Shown: positions 25,579 through 35,035, numbered from the stretch's first letter. The stretch is DNA of 64,000 nucleotides from Verrucomicrobiota bacterium (GCA_025360015.1 JANYCZ010000070.1:37983-101982), one strand, 5' to 3'. Translations and numbers: made by a program. Notes: generated by a model from the sequence alone, not told the origin.

Positions 25579-26245
25579 TCCCCAGCGCCGCAGTGTCAAG
25601 ATTTGTGGCATCACGCAGCCCCAGCAGGCGGCGGTGATTTTCGCGATGGGAGCGGATGCCGTGGGCATCAATCTCTGGCCCAAGTCAAAGCGCCACATGC
25701 CGCTGGAGGTGGCGGTGAATGCATTGCAGGAGGTGGCGGCGAAGCACGCGTTCGTCGCTGTGCTGGTGAATCCGGATGCGGCCCTGCTGGATGCCACCAT
25801 CGCCAGTGGCTTGTTTCGGGCGCTGCAACTCCATGGCGATGAAACACCGGCGGATGTGGAGCGCCTCATGCAGCGTGGCGTCAATGTCATCAAAGCGCTG
25901 CAGGTGCGCGATGCGGCATCGCTGGCGCAGATCGGTGAGTTTCCGTGCGAGTCCATCCTGCTGGACGCCTACAATCCCGGCACCTACGGCGGCGGCGGGC
26001 ATGCTTTCCCGTGGGAACTCGCCGTGCGTGCTAAAGAAAGGTTTCCCGCCAAGCACTTCCTGCTCTCAGGGGGGCTGACGCCGGACAATGTGCGGCTCGC
26101 TGTGGAGCAGACTCTGCCTGTGGCCGTCGATGTCGCCAGCGGGGTGGAGTTTTTGCCAGGGAGCAAGGATCTGGTGCAGGTGGCGCGGTTTATTGCGGAG
26201 GCGCGGGATGGGTGGGCGGCGGTGGAGAAGAGCGAGGTCACGTAG
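25568..26245 (+). CDS. trpF: Phosphoribosylanthranilate isomerase
   Basis: A 225-aa TIM-barrel enzyme of tryptophan synthesis (N-(5'-phosphoribosyl)anthranilate to CdRP). KICGIT carries the catalytic Cys and VAVDVASGVE the catalytic Asp and phosphate-binding region; FLLSGGLTPDNV is the other phosphate loop. Length is typical. No other trp gene is nearby, so the locus is dispersed. It overlaps the pseudo-receiver gene. Confidence 0.95.
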   Translation: MFPDPQRRSVKICGITQPQQAAVIFAMGADAVGINLWPKSKRHMPLEVAVNALQEVAAKHAFVAVLVNPDAALLDATIASGLFRALQLHGDETPADVERLMQRGVNVIKALQVRDAASLAQIGEFPCESILLDAYNPGTYGGGGHAFPWELAVRAKERFPAKHFLLSGGLTPDNVRLAVEQTLPVAVDVASGVEFLPGSKDLVQVARFIAEARDGWAAVEKSEVT

Positions 26246-26261
26246 CCAAAAGGCGTGGTTA

Positions 26262-26343
26262 GCTGGATGCTGGATGCTGGATGCTGGATGCTGGATGCTG
26301 GATGCTGGATGCTGGATGCTGGATGCTGGATGCTGGATGCTGG
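26262..26343 (+). repeat. Heptanucleotide tandem repeat (GCTGGAT)n, ~11.7 units
   Basis: An uninterrupted 82-bp run of GCTGGAT just after trpF, in a 297-bp gap before the DUF423 gene. All copies are identical, so it should be unstable by slippage. The rest of the gap shows no gene. Confidence 0.95.
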
Positions 26344-26542
26344 GCGGTAGATCGAGGAAGAGGGATGCTGCTGCTGGTACGGTGGAGTGATCCGCCGCAA
26401 TTTGATCAAGTTCGAATCAGCTGTGGCGGCCCGTCTTAGCTTTGACTGCTCGACTCTCTTGACGGCACGGCAGGTTTGCCCTTTTCAAACCTTCAACAGA
26501 CCACTTGTGCAGCACCCGTCATTCGTCATTCTTCGTTTTCCT

Positions 26543-26926
26543 ATGCAACCCGACCCCTTCCGTCTCCGCCTTTCCGCCCTCATGGGTTTTCTTGCCGTCG
26601 CTCTGGGGGCTTCTGGGGCTCATGGGCCGGTGCATGACAAGCTGGTGGCTGCCGGTGAGCTGGCGCATTGGGAGACGGCCGTGCAGTATCAACTGCCGCA
26701 TGCTGTGGTGCTGCTGCTGCTGACGCTGGTGGCTGGAAACAAGCCGGTTTTGGTCTGGGCCTGGCGCTTGTTTTTCACGGGAATTGTGCTGTTCAGCGGG
26801 TCGCTCTACGTGCTCGCCTACACGGGCACGAAATGGCTGGGAGCGGTCACGCCACTGGGCGGATTGAGCTTTATGATCGCGTGGGTGCTGACCGCGATGT
26901 CGGCCAAGGGAAAGCAGGCTGCCTGA
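26543..26926 (+). CDS. DUF423 family inner-membrane protein
   Basis: A 127-aa protein starting at ATG 26543. Four hydrophobic segments, with the conserved early LGASGAHG and central WETAVQYQLPHAVVLLLL, fit DUF423 (YgdD-like) membrane proteins of unknown function. An in-frame upstream extension to 26387 is not protein-like. Followed by tRNA-Phe after 75 bp. Confidence 0.88.
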   Translation: MQPDPFRLRLSALMGFLAVALGASGAHGPVHDKLVAAGELAHWETAVQYQLPHAVVLLLLTLVAGNKPVLVWAWRLFFTGIVLFSGSLYVLAYTGTKWLGAVTPLGGLSFMIAWVLTAMSAKGKQAA

Positions 26927-27001
26927 GCAATCTGCATTGAGCGCGAAAAACACGTTGCGCCAGTGTGGGAGCTTGCTCCTATACCGGCCCTTCAAGTCAG
27001 A

Positions 27002-27074
27002 GGCTCGGTAGCTCAGTCGGTAGAGCAGGGGATTGAAAATCCCCGTGTCGGCGGTTCGATTCCGTCCCGAGCCA
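27002..27074 (+). tRNA. tRNA-Phe (GAA)
   Basis: A 73-nt cloverleaf. The acceptor GGCTCGG pairs with CCGAGCC, the D arm is GCTC/GAGC, the anticodon stem GGGGA/TCCCC holds loop TTGAAAA (anticodon GAA), and the T arm has GGTTCGATTCC. CCA is not encoded. A hairpin GGGTGAG/CTCACCC lies 24 bp downstream (27099-27118). Confidence 0.96.
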
Positions 27075-27360
27075 CCTCTTGATTTGTTTGTTGCAAGGGG
27101 GTGAGTTCTTACTCACCCGTTGGCTGAGAAACAAAGGGGCAGCCCTTGATGTGGTTGCTGTCGGTGAAATTCGTCCTCACGCCTTCAGAAGTGAACCGCA
27201 GGCAGGGAGAGATGACGGGCCGGCCTGCGGATGTATGGTGGGTCGAAAGCTCACCACGCTCACGCTGTCTTCAAAGGACCGCGACATTTCGGTTTCTCGC
27301 AACAGTCGTTGTTAGCGGAGTTGCGGAATCGAGGACGAGGAGCTGACGATGGGCAGCGCC

Positions 27361-30300
27361 TCACCCCTCATTGCCATAGGGAAAGCGGCACACGACGCTG
27401 ACGCCGCCGCGCGGGCGGGATTTGATCTTGAGGCTGCCGTCGATAAGGTTGGCGCGGTAGTCCATGACGCGGAGGCCGATGCCTGCCTGCTGGTGGGAGC
27501 GTTTGAGGAGGCCGGAGCCGTCGTCTTCGATCTTGAGCACGGCTTCGTGCTTTCCGTGGAGCTGGAGCGAAAGATGGATGCTGGAGGGGTGACCGTGGCG
27601 CAGGGCGTTGTTGGCAGCCTCCTGGGCGATGCGGTAGATGTGCGTCTCTTTTTCCTGATCTTCGATTTTGATGTCAGGATTGACCGCACACGTGCAGGTG
27701 GTGCGGTGATTGGTGCGGATGGTTTCGGCAAGCAGATGCAGCGCGCCGCCGAGGCCGCGATTTTTCACGGAGGCTGGTGACATGCTGTGGGACATGTGCC
27801 GGACTTCCTGAACGGCGTCCTGCATGAGATGGTGAATGCGGGCGGCGCTCTCCTTTTGCCCGCCGCTGAGTTCGCATGCCAGGGCTTCGATGAGGCTGGA
27901 CACGCCGGTCATCGTCTGACCGACGCCATCATGCAGATTGTGGCCGATGCGCGCCTGCTCCTGCTCGGAGATTTTGAGGACTTCTTTTTGCAGGCGGTTG
28001 CGCTCGGTCAGGTCGGTGCCGGTGACGATGATGCGGTCCACCGAGCCTTCGGGGGTCTTGGTGATGATGCTGGAAAGCGCGACGACATGGCGCTTGCCGT
28101 CTTTGCCGATGAAGGTGACCTCCCGCGTGGGGATGTTTTTGCCGGCCAGCATTTCCTTGAAGCGTTTTTGGGAGCGCACCTTCTCTGCGGCGTCCATGAA
28201 ATCCGTCTCCCAGGGGGGAGGTTTGCCGATGAGATCCTTGCGGCTGAAGCCGAGCATGTTGAGGGTGGCCTCGTTCGCGTGGGTGAGGTGCCCGTGCTGA
28301 TCCAGCAGGATGATGATGGCCGAAGTGTGGCTGGCCAGGATTTCATTGAAGCCCTGCTCGCGGCGGTAATTGGCCTCTGCCAGCTTGCGGCTGGTGATGT
28401 CCTCCACCATGGCGAGCAACTGATTTGGCCGGCCGCCCATGGTGCTGAGCAGGGAGGCGTTGAGGTTCACCCACACCACGGTGCCGTCAGGGCGCACGTA
28501 GCGCTTCTCCAGTTGAAATTCGGAGGACTGAGCCGCTTTGAGCTGGGCATGCAGCAGACGGTTCCTGGCGCGGTCATCCGGGTGGACCATTTCATCCGGA
28601 GACATCTTCAGCATCTCCTGACGGGATCTGCCGGTGATGGTGCAGTAGCGCCGATTCACATCCATGAAGCGCCCCGTGGTGAAATCCAGCAGCCCGACGC
28701 CAACAACGGCCTGCTCAAATACGGCGCGGAAACGCACCTCGCTTTCGATCACATCCTGCTCCGCCTTCTTGTGTTCCGTGATGTCCTGAAAAGTGCCGAC
28801 CAACCTGACCGTCTTGCCGTCCTTCCGAATGGCGGTGCCTTGGGAGCGTGTCCAGAAATGGCGGCCTTTGGCGGTGACTGCCTCGAGCTCCAACTCGTAG
28901 GGAGTGCCGTGGTCGATCGCCGCCCGCACGGCATTGCGGATCAAGAGCTGCGCTGCCGGGGCATAGAAGAGGATGGCTTTTTCGAGCGATGGGGCTTCCG
29001 TCGTTTCAATGTCAAACAGCCGGCAGGTCTCCAGTGACCAGAACAGCTTCTGCGCGGCCACATCCAGTTCCCAGCCGCCGATGCGGGCCATCTCTCCGGT
29101 GCGCTCCAGCAGATCCGTCGTGCGTGCCAGCGACTGCTCCACCTGCTTGCGCTCCGTGATGTCCTGGAGAATGGCGATGTGCCGGGAAGGGGGCTCGCCT
29201 TTTTTCCCCATGGCGGAAACGGTGAGGCTCACCCAGGTGCTGCTGCCATCGGCATGCAGGTAGCGTTTCTCCATGGTGAAGGTTTGGATCTTCCCGGACT
29301 TGAGCTTTTCCATGTACTGCAGCTTGGCCGGCAGATCCTCTGGATGGGTGAGGTGAGTGAAGGTCGTAGTCATCATCTGCCGACGTGTCAGCCGGGTGAT
29401 GTCGCAGGCGCGTTGATTGACGTTGAGGAAGCGGCCGGTGTTGCTGTCGAGCAGGGCCACGCCCACCGCAGCCTGCTCAAAGATGGCGCGGAACTGCGCA
29501 TTGCTCTCTTGCATGGCGGCTTCGGCGGCCCGGCGTGCGGAAACGTCCGTCAGCAATGCCATGGCGCCGACATACACGCCATTGCCGTTGTGGATGGCAT
29601 TGGTCGCAACGTAGGCCCACAGCGGTGTGCCGTCTTTGCGCATGTATTTGAACTCGAACTCATCGGAGATCCCGTCCTTCCGGTTCTTGATGTGCATGGT
29701 TAGAAGTGTCTTCCCCTCATCATCCAGGAAGTCGCTGATCGGCCTGCCGATCATCTCCTCCTCCTTATAGCCCATCATGCGGGCCATCTTCGGATTCACG
29801 TAGTCGGTGAGGGATGCGGCGTCGATGGTCCAGATGCCCTCCTCCGCCTTTTGCACGATGCGGCGGAAGCGCTCCTCGCGCTCTTCGCTTTCATGCAGCG
29901 CCGTCTCGGATCTGCGCCGTTCGGTGCTGTCATGGATGCTGCCGGCCAGGTGAGTCACGCGGCCTCTGGCATTCATGATCGGCGTCACGGAGATCCTGCC
30001 GTACTGGATGCGGGAGGAATGCGCATACGTTTCATCCCAGCGGGCGGTCTTCTTGCTGCGGATGGCCTCACGGCAGTGCTTCAGGACGCGCGCGCAGGCA
30101 GAATCCGGGAGGAGGTGTTCGATCCGTTTGCCCGTCACTTCAGCGGTAGTCAGGCCAGCGGCGGTGAGCAGGCAGCGGTTGGCAAAGAGCAGGCGCAGGT
30201 GCTCTCCGCGCTCCACGGCGAGGCGGAAAAGCGGCACCTCTACGCAGTCGTAAAACAGGGGCATCTGGGCGACCGTGGCGGCAGCAGTATCTCTCCGTGC

Positions 30301-30363
30301 GGGCGTTGCAGCCACGGCATTGGCCTTGCGTCTGGCGGCTGCTGTCTGGGGAGATTTTTTCAT
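27361..30363 (-). CDS. Cytosolic multi-PAS sensor histidine kinase (HisKA_3 type)
   Basis: A 1000-aa kinase starting at ATG 30363 (MKKSPQTAAARRKANA); the longer frame is not protein-like. No membrane segment is visible, so it is probably cytosolic. Six PAS domains are recognisable in order, e.g. FRRIVQKAEEGIWTIDAASL, FRAIFEQAAVGVALLDSNTG, FRAVFEQAVVGVGLLDFTTG, each followed by PAC segments. The last ~200 residues are a NarL-type kinase: phosphoacceptor His in GHNLHDGVGQTM near residue 810, then an HATPase core (IAQEAANNALRHG, VLKIEDDGSGL). No response regulator is adjacent, so it is an orphan. Confidence 0.92.
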   Translation of the reverse strand: MKKSPQTAAARRKANAVAATPARRDTAAATVAQMPLFYDCVEVPLFRLAVERGEHLRLLFANRCLLTAAGLTTAEVTGKRIEHLLPDSACARVLKHCREAIRSKKTARWDETYAHSSRIQYGRISVTPIMNARGRVTHLAGSIHDSTERRRSETALHESEEREERFRRIVQKAEEGIWTIDAASLTDYVNPKMARMMGYKEEEMIGRPISDFLDDEGKTLLTMHIKNRKDGISDEFEFKYMRKDGTPLWAYVATNAIHNGNGVYVGAMALLTDVSARRAAEAAMQESNAQFRAIFEQAAVGVALLDSNTGRFLNVNQRACDITRLTRRQMMTTTFTHLTHPEDLPAKLQYMEKLKSGKIQTFTMEKRYLHADGSSTWVSLTVSAMGKKGEPPSRHIAILQDITERKQVEQSLARTTDLLERTGEMARIGGWELDVAAQKLFWSLETCRLFDIETTEAPSLEKAILFYAPAAQLLIRNAVRAAIDHGTPYELELEAVTAKGRHFWTRSQGTAIRKDGKTVRLVGTFQDITEHKKAEQDVIESEVRFRAVFEQAVVGVGLLDFTTGRFMDVNRRYCTITGRSRQEMLKMSPDEMVHPDDRARNRLLHAQLKAAQSSEFQLEKRYVRPDGTVVWVNLNASLLSTMGGRPNQLLAMVEDITSRKLAEANYRREQGFNEILASHTSAIIILLDQHGHLTHANEATLNMLGFSRKDLIGKPPPWETDFMDAAEKVRSQKRFKEMLAGKNIPTREVTFIGKDGKRHVVALSSIITKTPEGSVDRIIVTGTDLTERNRLQKEVLKISEQEQARIGHNLHDGVGQTMTGVSSLIEALACELSGGQKESAARIHHLMQDAVQEVRHMSHSMSPASVKNRGLGGALHLLAETIRTNHRTTCTCAVNPDIKIEDQEKETHIYRIAQEAANNALRHGHPSSIHLSLQLHGKHEAVLKIEDDGSGLLKRSHQQAGIGLRVMDYRANLIDGSLKIKSRPRGGVSVVCRFPYGNEG

Positions 30364-30442
30364 GCAACGAAAAGCCGGCGCAGGTTTTGGCTGGCCCGAT
30401 CTTATCCATGCCTCAAGGGCGAAGCAAGCAAGATGCAGGGCC

Positions 30443-31666
30443 TCACACAGCGACGGCGCTCGCCACGATCTCCTCGGCGAGGCCGGGGATCTTGGCCAGC
30501 GTCCGCGCGGGCGTGTCGCGGAGTGCAGGTACGTGGAGGGTGTCCTCACCCATGGTGTGGAGCAGGCGGTCGAGAGCCTGGCCAAAGGCGGTGACGGCGG
30601 CGGTTTCCTCATCCACATCATGCCGCAGGCCATTGAGCAGGGCCACGTGCTCATAGCGCTGCATCCACTCCGTGGCGCGCGGGCGGTAGCGCTCGATGAT
30701 TCTGCGCATCAGGCTTTCCGCAGAGCGGGGCTCGGACTCTCGCAATACCTGGTAAGCAAGGCAGCGCGCGACATCGGCCGCAGCGCTGATCAGCCCGGGC
30801 TCATTCACACCGATCTGGTCATGCGCCAGACTGCGGTGGCGGTGCTCAAAGTGAAAGCCGAGGTCCACCTGGCACTGCTCTCCGCTGGGGAGATGCCGGA
30901 AAGCCTCGCACAGAAGCGCGATCTCCAGCCCCCAGCCACCCGGCAGGCTGAAGCGCTCCAGCGACTGCATGTCCGCCGCAAATTCACCCGAGAGAGGGTA
31001 GCGGAAGCTGTCCAGATGCTCCAGCAGCGGCTTTGCGCCCAGCACATCCCGGCAGGCCTGGATCAGCGGAAAGATCAGCAGCCGCGTCACCCGGCCATAG
31101 AGGCGGTCTGATACGCGGCTGTAGTAGCCTTTGGCGAAGCAGTAGCCCATGCGCGGGTGCAGCAGCGGGTAGCAGAGCCGCCACAGCATGTCCCGGCTGT
31201 AGTTCAAAATGTCCGTGTCATGGCTGACGATGATGCCCTTGAAGCCGCGCGCATGCAGGTAGGCGATGCCCATCCAGATGTTCGAGCCCTTGCCCGCGTG
31301 GGGGCCGGCCAGTCCGGCCTGGTCCATGCGCTGGTATACCTGCGAGAGCTGCGGCCCGTCATTCCACAGGACGTGGGCGGTTTTGCCGCGCAGATTTTTG
31401 CGGATCATCCGCAGCGCGCGCTCGTGCTCGGCGGCGTCCATGCCGTTCATGGTCAGGATGACTTCGGAGATGTGTCCGGCCTGGGATACCTCCTCCAAAA
31501 TGCGGGGAAGGGCAGGGCGCTCGCACTCGGCATAGAGCGCGGGCAGCAGCAGCGCGACTGGTTTGTCCCGTGCCCAGTCAAGCATCTCTGCCTCGCGTGC
31601 GGAACTGTCCACATGGGCCAGGTGGTGGAGGGTGGGCACGCGCGCGTGCTGATAAAAGTCTGCCAT
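30443..31666 (-). CDS. Glucosyl-3-phosphoglycerate synthase-like glycosyltransferase
   Basis: A 407-aa GT-A enzyme. PVALLLPALYAE starts the nucleotide-binding fold, GKGSNIWMGI and the DxD-like SHDTDI bind the metal/sugar nucleotide, and PLSGEFAADM plus PGGWGLEIALL match glucosyl-3-phosphoglycerate synthase (GpgS/GT81) proteins. Those make the precursor of glucosylglycerate, an osmolyte. No phosphatase partner is adjacent. A mannosyl-3-phosphoglycerate-synthase-like role is the alternative. Confidence 0.75.
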   Translation of the reverse strand: MADFYQHARVPTLHHLAHVDSSAREAEMLDWARDKPVALLLPALYAECERPALPRILEEVSQAGHISEVILTMNGMDAAEHERALRMIRKNLRGKTAHVLWNDGPQLSQVYQRMDQAGLAGPHAGKGSNIWMGIAYLHARGFKGIIVSHDTDILNYSRDMLWRLCYPLLHPRMGYCFAKGYYSRVSDRLYGRVTRLLIFPLIQACRDVLGAKPLLEHLDSFRYPLSGEFAADMQSLERFSLPGGWGLEIALLCEAFRHLPSGEQCQVDLGFHFEHRHRSLAHDQIGVNEPGLISAAADVARCLAYQVLRESEPRSAESLMRRIIERYRPRATEWMQRYEHVALLNGLRHDVDEETAAVTAFGQALDRLLHTMGEDTLHVPALRDTPARTLAKIPGLAEEIVASAVAV

Positions 31667-31720
31667 GAGGTTGGAAGGCTCTCAATTACACAGGCGCTGC
31701 ACAGCGCGAAACGAAAATGT

Positions 31721-32617
31721 TCAAATCTGCACAGCGCTGTCGCTATTCGTCTGCGACGGGTGCTGCTTCTGCGCGTCCTCCCCGTCTTCATTGCCATTGA
31801 GCGCCAGCGTCTCCACCTCGGGGTCAATCTCCACCGTCTCCGCCTCGATCTCGATCTCCTGCCGCCATTTGCGCGAGACCCACGGGCGCACCAAGCCATA
31901 CATGAGGTAGCTCACAAACAGCACGGCCGGCATCCAGTGCCAGTTCATCACGGTGAAGGCGATGACAAAGATCGTCACCAGCACCCAGTGAAACGAGCGC
32001 TTGGTGCGCCAATTTACCGCCTTAAAGCTCGGGTATTCCAGGCTGCTCACCATCAGGTAGGAGAGCAGCGCCATCAGGCCTGCGAGCACATACTTCCAGT
32101 TGCCGATCTCCTGGTCCGTGCTGTCCAGCCAGATGATGAGCAGCGTCAAAGAAGAGATCACGCCTGCCGCCGCCGGGATGGGGCAGCCGCGAAAGCCCTT
32201 CATGCTGCACTTCACATCCGCCGCCGCGAGGCAATTGAACCGCGCCAGCCGCATGGCACCGCAGACCAGATAGACGCAGGAGATCAGCCAGCCGAGACCT
32301 TTTGGGGTGTCGATCTCCTTGAGCACGATGTCATGCACCAGCAGCGCCGGGGCCACGCCGAAGGAGACGATGTCCGCCAGCGAATCCAGCTCCCGCCCAA
32401 AGGGGCTCTCCGTGCCACCCATGCGCGCCACACGGCCGTCCAGCGCATCAAACAAGCAGGCCAGCAGGATGAACACGATGGCATAGTGGTAATGCTGGTT
32501 CATCGCCAAATGGCGTCCGTCAAAGATCTGCAGGATCGCGACGAAGCCGCAGAGAATGTTCCCCGCCGTCATTAGCGTGGGCAGGACTGGGATGCGTGGC
32601 TCGTGTTCTTGAGACAT
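31721..32617 (-). CDS. pssA: CDP-diacylglycerol-serine O-phosphatidyltransferase
   Basis: A 298-aa membrane enzyme that makes phosphatidylserine for phosphatidylethanolamine synthesis. The CDP-alcohol phosphotransferase motif DGxxARxxxxxxxxGxxxDxxxD is present as DALDGRVARMGG followed by FGRELDSLADIVSFG. Several hydrophobic helices follow. The acidic C-terminal tail beyond residue ~250 (IEAETVEIDPEVETLALNGN) is longer than usual. It ends 54 bp from the glycosyltransferase start on the same strand. Confidence 0.9.
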   Translation of the reverse strand: MSQEHEPRIPVLPTLMTAGNILCGFVAILQIFDGRHLAMNQHYHYAIVFILLACLFDALDGRVARMGGTESPFGRELDSLADIVSFGVAPALLVHDIVLKEIDTPKGLGWLISCVYLVCGAMRLARFNCLAAADVKCSMKGFRGCPIPAAAGVISSLTLLIIWLDSTDQEIGNWKYVLAGLMALLSYLMVSSLEYPSFKAVNWRTKRSFHWVLVTIFVIAFTVMNWHWMPAVLFVSYLMYGLVRPWVSRKWRQEIEIEAETVEIDPEVETLALNGNEDGEDAQKQHPSQTNSDSAVQI

Positions 32618-33037
32618 GCGGGAAGGTGAATGCAGAATGGCGAATGTCGAATACGGAATGGAAGGAGCTGGATGCGCGGAGTGTCCTATCAGGCATGCTC
32701 CCCCTCCGCTGCGCTCCGGTTCACCTTCCCGCCGTTAGCATGTATTTCCAGACTGGGCCAAATAGGCATCGAAACAGAACACGGCGAGAGAGAGGCATGT
32801 AGCATGCTAAGCAGTTGGGGGAGGGCAGACAATTGCCAAGTGATGGATGCCGGAATGGGTGTGGGAAAGGTCAAGGCTCGACTTTGACCGTTTCCTGTTA
32901 GCTGCGAGCACCCTATACAACGTATAGGTCTCACAGGCCCTGTTTTCCAGACGCTTTGGCACGGTGCCGGGGCGTCCCGCTTGCATTGAATGGTTTTACC
33001 ATTATGGCATTCTTTCCCGCCCGACCGTTTTCCCACC
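32618..33037. other. 420-bp intergenic region, no gene seen
   Basis: The divergent gap between pssA and the Fe-S gene set. Short stop-rich frames only, with no RNA gene or strong hairpin that I can see. It must contain the promoters of both flanking units. Confidence 0.6.
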
Positions 33038-33601
33038 ATGCCCACTGCTGAACTTCCGCCGCTTTCTGGCGATATGACCATGAGCCAGGTGCTCCAGGCT
33101 TACCCTGGGGCGCAGCGGGCGTTGTTTGCGCGTTACCACATCGGCGGTTGCCGGAGCTGTGGCTTTCAACCGGGGGAGACGCTGGCGCAGGTGTGTGAGC
33201 GGAATGAAAACATTCCTGTGGCTGAAGCGGTGGGGCATATTCAGGAGAGCCACCAAGGCGATTCCTCGCTGCAAATCTCCCCGCAGGAGCTGGAAGTGCT
33301 GCTGCGCAACAAGCCGGATCTCGTGCTGCTGGACGTCCGCACGCGGGAGGAGCATGAGGCGGTGAAGCTGCCGGGCGCGCGCCTGCTGACGCAGGAGCTG
33401 GTGCAGGAAATTTTCACCAGGGGTGACAAGACGCAGACGGTGGTGCTCTATGACCATACGGGCTCGCGCTCGCTGGATGCGGCTGCTTACTTCATCGGTC
33501 ACGGCTTTGGTGAAACGAAATGTCTCACGGGGGGGATCGACGCCTTCAGCAGTGAGATTGATCCAAGCCTGCCGCGCTATCGTATCGAAATCGAAGATTG
33601 A
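33038..33601 (+). CDS. DUF1858-like redox-Cys domain fused to a catalytically dead rhodanese
   Basis: A 187-aa protein starting at ATG 33038. Residues ~10-70 (MSQVLQAYPGAQRALFARYH, then GGCRSCGF with Cys38/Cys41) resemble the hybrid-cluster-associated DUF1858 domain. Residues ~75-185 are a rhodanese fold (LVLLDVRTREEHEAVKLPGA). The active-site Cys, expected in the loop before GxRS, is Asp139 (VVLYDHTGSRS), so sulfur transfer by that residue is lost. First of three Fe-S-related genes, 9 bp upstream of the scaffold gene. Confidence 0.75.
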   Translation: MPTAELPPLSGDMTMSQVLQAYPGAQRALFARYHIGGCRSCGFQPGETLAQVCERNENIPVAEAVGHIQESHQGDSSLQISPQELEVLLRNKPDLVLLDVRTREEHEAVKLPGARLLTQELVQEIFTRGDKTQTVVLYDHTGSRSLDAAAYFIGHGFGETKCLTGGIDAFSSEIDPSLPRYRIEIED

Positions 33602-33610
33602 ACCACGACC

Positions 33611-34093
33611 ATGGACGAAGCCGCACTCCAGCAAGCCCTCACGGACACCCAGAACCTGGGCGAAATGCCCGACGCCGATGCCGTGGGCACGGTGGGCAGT
33701 CCTGACTGCGGGGACATGGTACGCCTGTGGATCAAATACAAAGAGAAGGACGGCAAGAAGGTCATCGACAAGGCCAGCTTTCAGAGCTTCGGCTGCCAGA
33801 CGGCCATCGCCGTGGCGAGCATCGCCACCGAACTGATCCGTGGCAAAACGAAGGAGGAAGCGCTGTCCATGTCTGCGGAAGAATTCAGCAGGCCGCTCGG
33901 AGCGCTGCCGCCCATGAAGATCCATTGTGGCCAGATGGTGGAAGGCGCGCTGCGTGCCGCGCTCGAAGCCGAAAATAAACCTGCTGCCGGCTCTGCTGCT
34001 CCGATTGTGTCCGATCAGTCCGGCACCCTCGCGGATGCGCTTAGTGCTGCTGGTAAAACGAAGGGTAAAATCAAAATCGTCCTCACCAGCTAG
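33611..34093 (+). CDS. NifU/IscU-type Fe-S cluster scaffold
   Basis: A 160-aa protein with the NifU-N fold. The three cluster-ligand cysteines are Cys33 in SPDCGD (with the partner Asp35), Cys62 in SFGCQTA and Cys106 in KIHCGQM. It assembles Fe-S clusters before handing them to apoproteins. A low-complexity C-terminal extension (residues ~122-160) follows the domain. It lies between the rhodanese-like gene and sufT, probably one operon. Confidence 0.88.
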   Translation: MDEAALQQALTDTQNLGEMPDADAVGTVGSPDCGDMVRLWIKYKEKDGKKVIDKASFQSFGCQTAIAVASIATELIRGKTKEEALSMSAEEFSRPLGALPPMKIHCGQMVEGALRAALEAENKPAAGSAAPIVSDQSGTLADALSAAGKTKGKIKIVLTS

Positions 34094-34139
34094 TCCGGTC
34101 ATTTAACATTTTTCATTCACTCATTCATCATTTTTAAAC

Positions 34140-34697
34140 ATGCACTCCTCCCTTGAACTCAAACGCGAAGTCGAAGCCGTCCAGATTCCCAGTGGTGATC
34201 TGATCAAACTGCCACTCGGCATGAAGGTCATCATCACGCAGTCGCTCGGCGGCACCTATACGGTGGCCACGGACTTCGGCCTGGCCCGCATTCAGTCCGG
34301 AGATGTGGATGCCCTGGGCATCGACCCCGAAGCGAGCAAGAAGGAGCAGGACAGCTCCTCTTCCAACATCCCCGACGACGTCAGCGACCTCGAAGGCCAG
34401 GTGTGGAACCAGCTTAAAAACGTCTATGACCCGGAAATCCCGGTCAACATCGTCGATCTCGGCCTCGTGTATGACTGCAAGGTGGAAGCCGGTGCGGATG
34501 GCAAGAACAAGGCCGTGGTGAAGATGACCCTCACCGCCCCCGGCTGCGGCATGGGGCCGACGATTGCCGCGGATGCGCAAAGCCGCATCATGACCATCGA
34601 AGACATGGACGACGCGGCGGTTGAGCTTGTGTGGGACCCTGCGTGGAATCAGGGGATGATCAGCATCGAGGGGAAGATGAAGCTGGGGATGATTTGA
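34140..34697 (+). CDS. sufT: SufT-like Fe-S assembly protein (DUF59/MIP18)
   Basis: A 185-aa protein. The N-terminal segment (IPSGDLIKLPLGMKVIITQS) is the SufT-specific extension. The MIP18/DUF59 core covers residues ~85-180: VYDPEIPVNIVDLGLVYDCK and TLTAPGCGMGPTIA with the conserved Cys. SufT aids maturation of Fe-S proteins. It is 46 bp after the scaffold gene. The SufBCD core is not in the window. Confidence 0.88.
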   Translation: MHSSLELKREVEAVQIPSGDLIKLPLGMKVIITQSLGGTYTVATDFGLARIQSGDVDALGIDPEASKKEQDSSSSNIPDDVSDLEGQVWNQLKNVYDPEIPVNIVDLGLVYDCKVEAGADGKNKAVVKMTLTAPGCGMGPTIAADAQSRIMTIEDMDDAAVELVWDPAWNQGMISIEGKMKLGMI

Positions 34698-35035
34698 GGG
34701 CAAGAGACGGCATCAGTCTCAGTGCTTAACCGGAGGGGGACATCCTGTTTTCATTTTTTCCAAAGCAGGGATCAAGATGATCCCTCTCCTCTCCAAACTG
34801 ATGAGCCACTTGAATCAAACACTACGGCTTCTTGTTTCGGCGCTCGTACTCGTGCTTTGTTGGCTGTGATGGTGGCACAAGAGCTGGCTAGCAGGCCGTG
34901 GAAAGCCCGTTATTAGCTCTTCGGTGGGTATTCTGTGGCTTTGATGGCAATAGCGCAGCGTGCCATTCGTGGCCCGTCCTGCGCTCTGCGAGCTACGGAG
35001 GGCATTCTTCGCCTGATTGAGGCGGCGAAGAATGG
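34698..35035. other. 338-bp intergenic region, no gene seen
   Basis: Between sufT and tRNA-Ser. Only short frames with no protein character; no clear hairpin with a T-tract. Confidence 0.55.

Noticed and set aside
26088..26390. A Met-Leu-Asp-Ala-Gly-Cys-Trp repeated peptide from the heptamer run
   Set aside because: It results from translating a 7-bp repeat; no start context or conserved flank.
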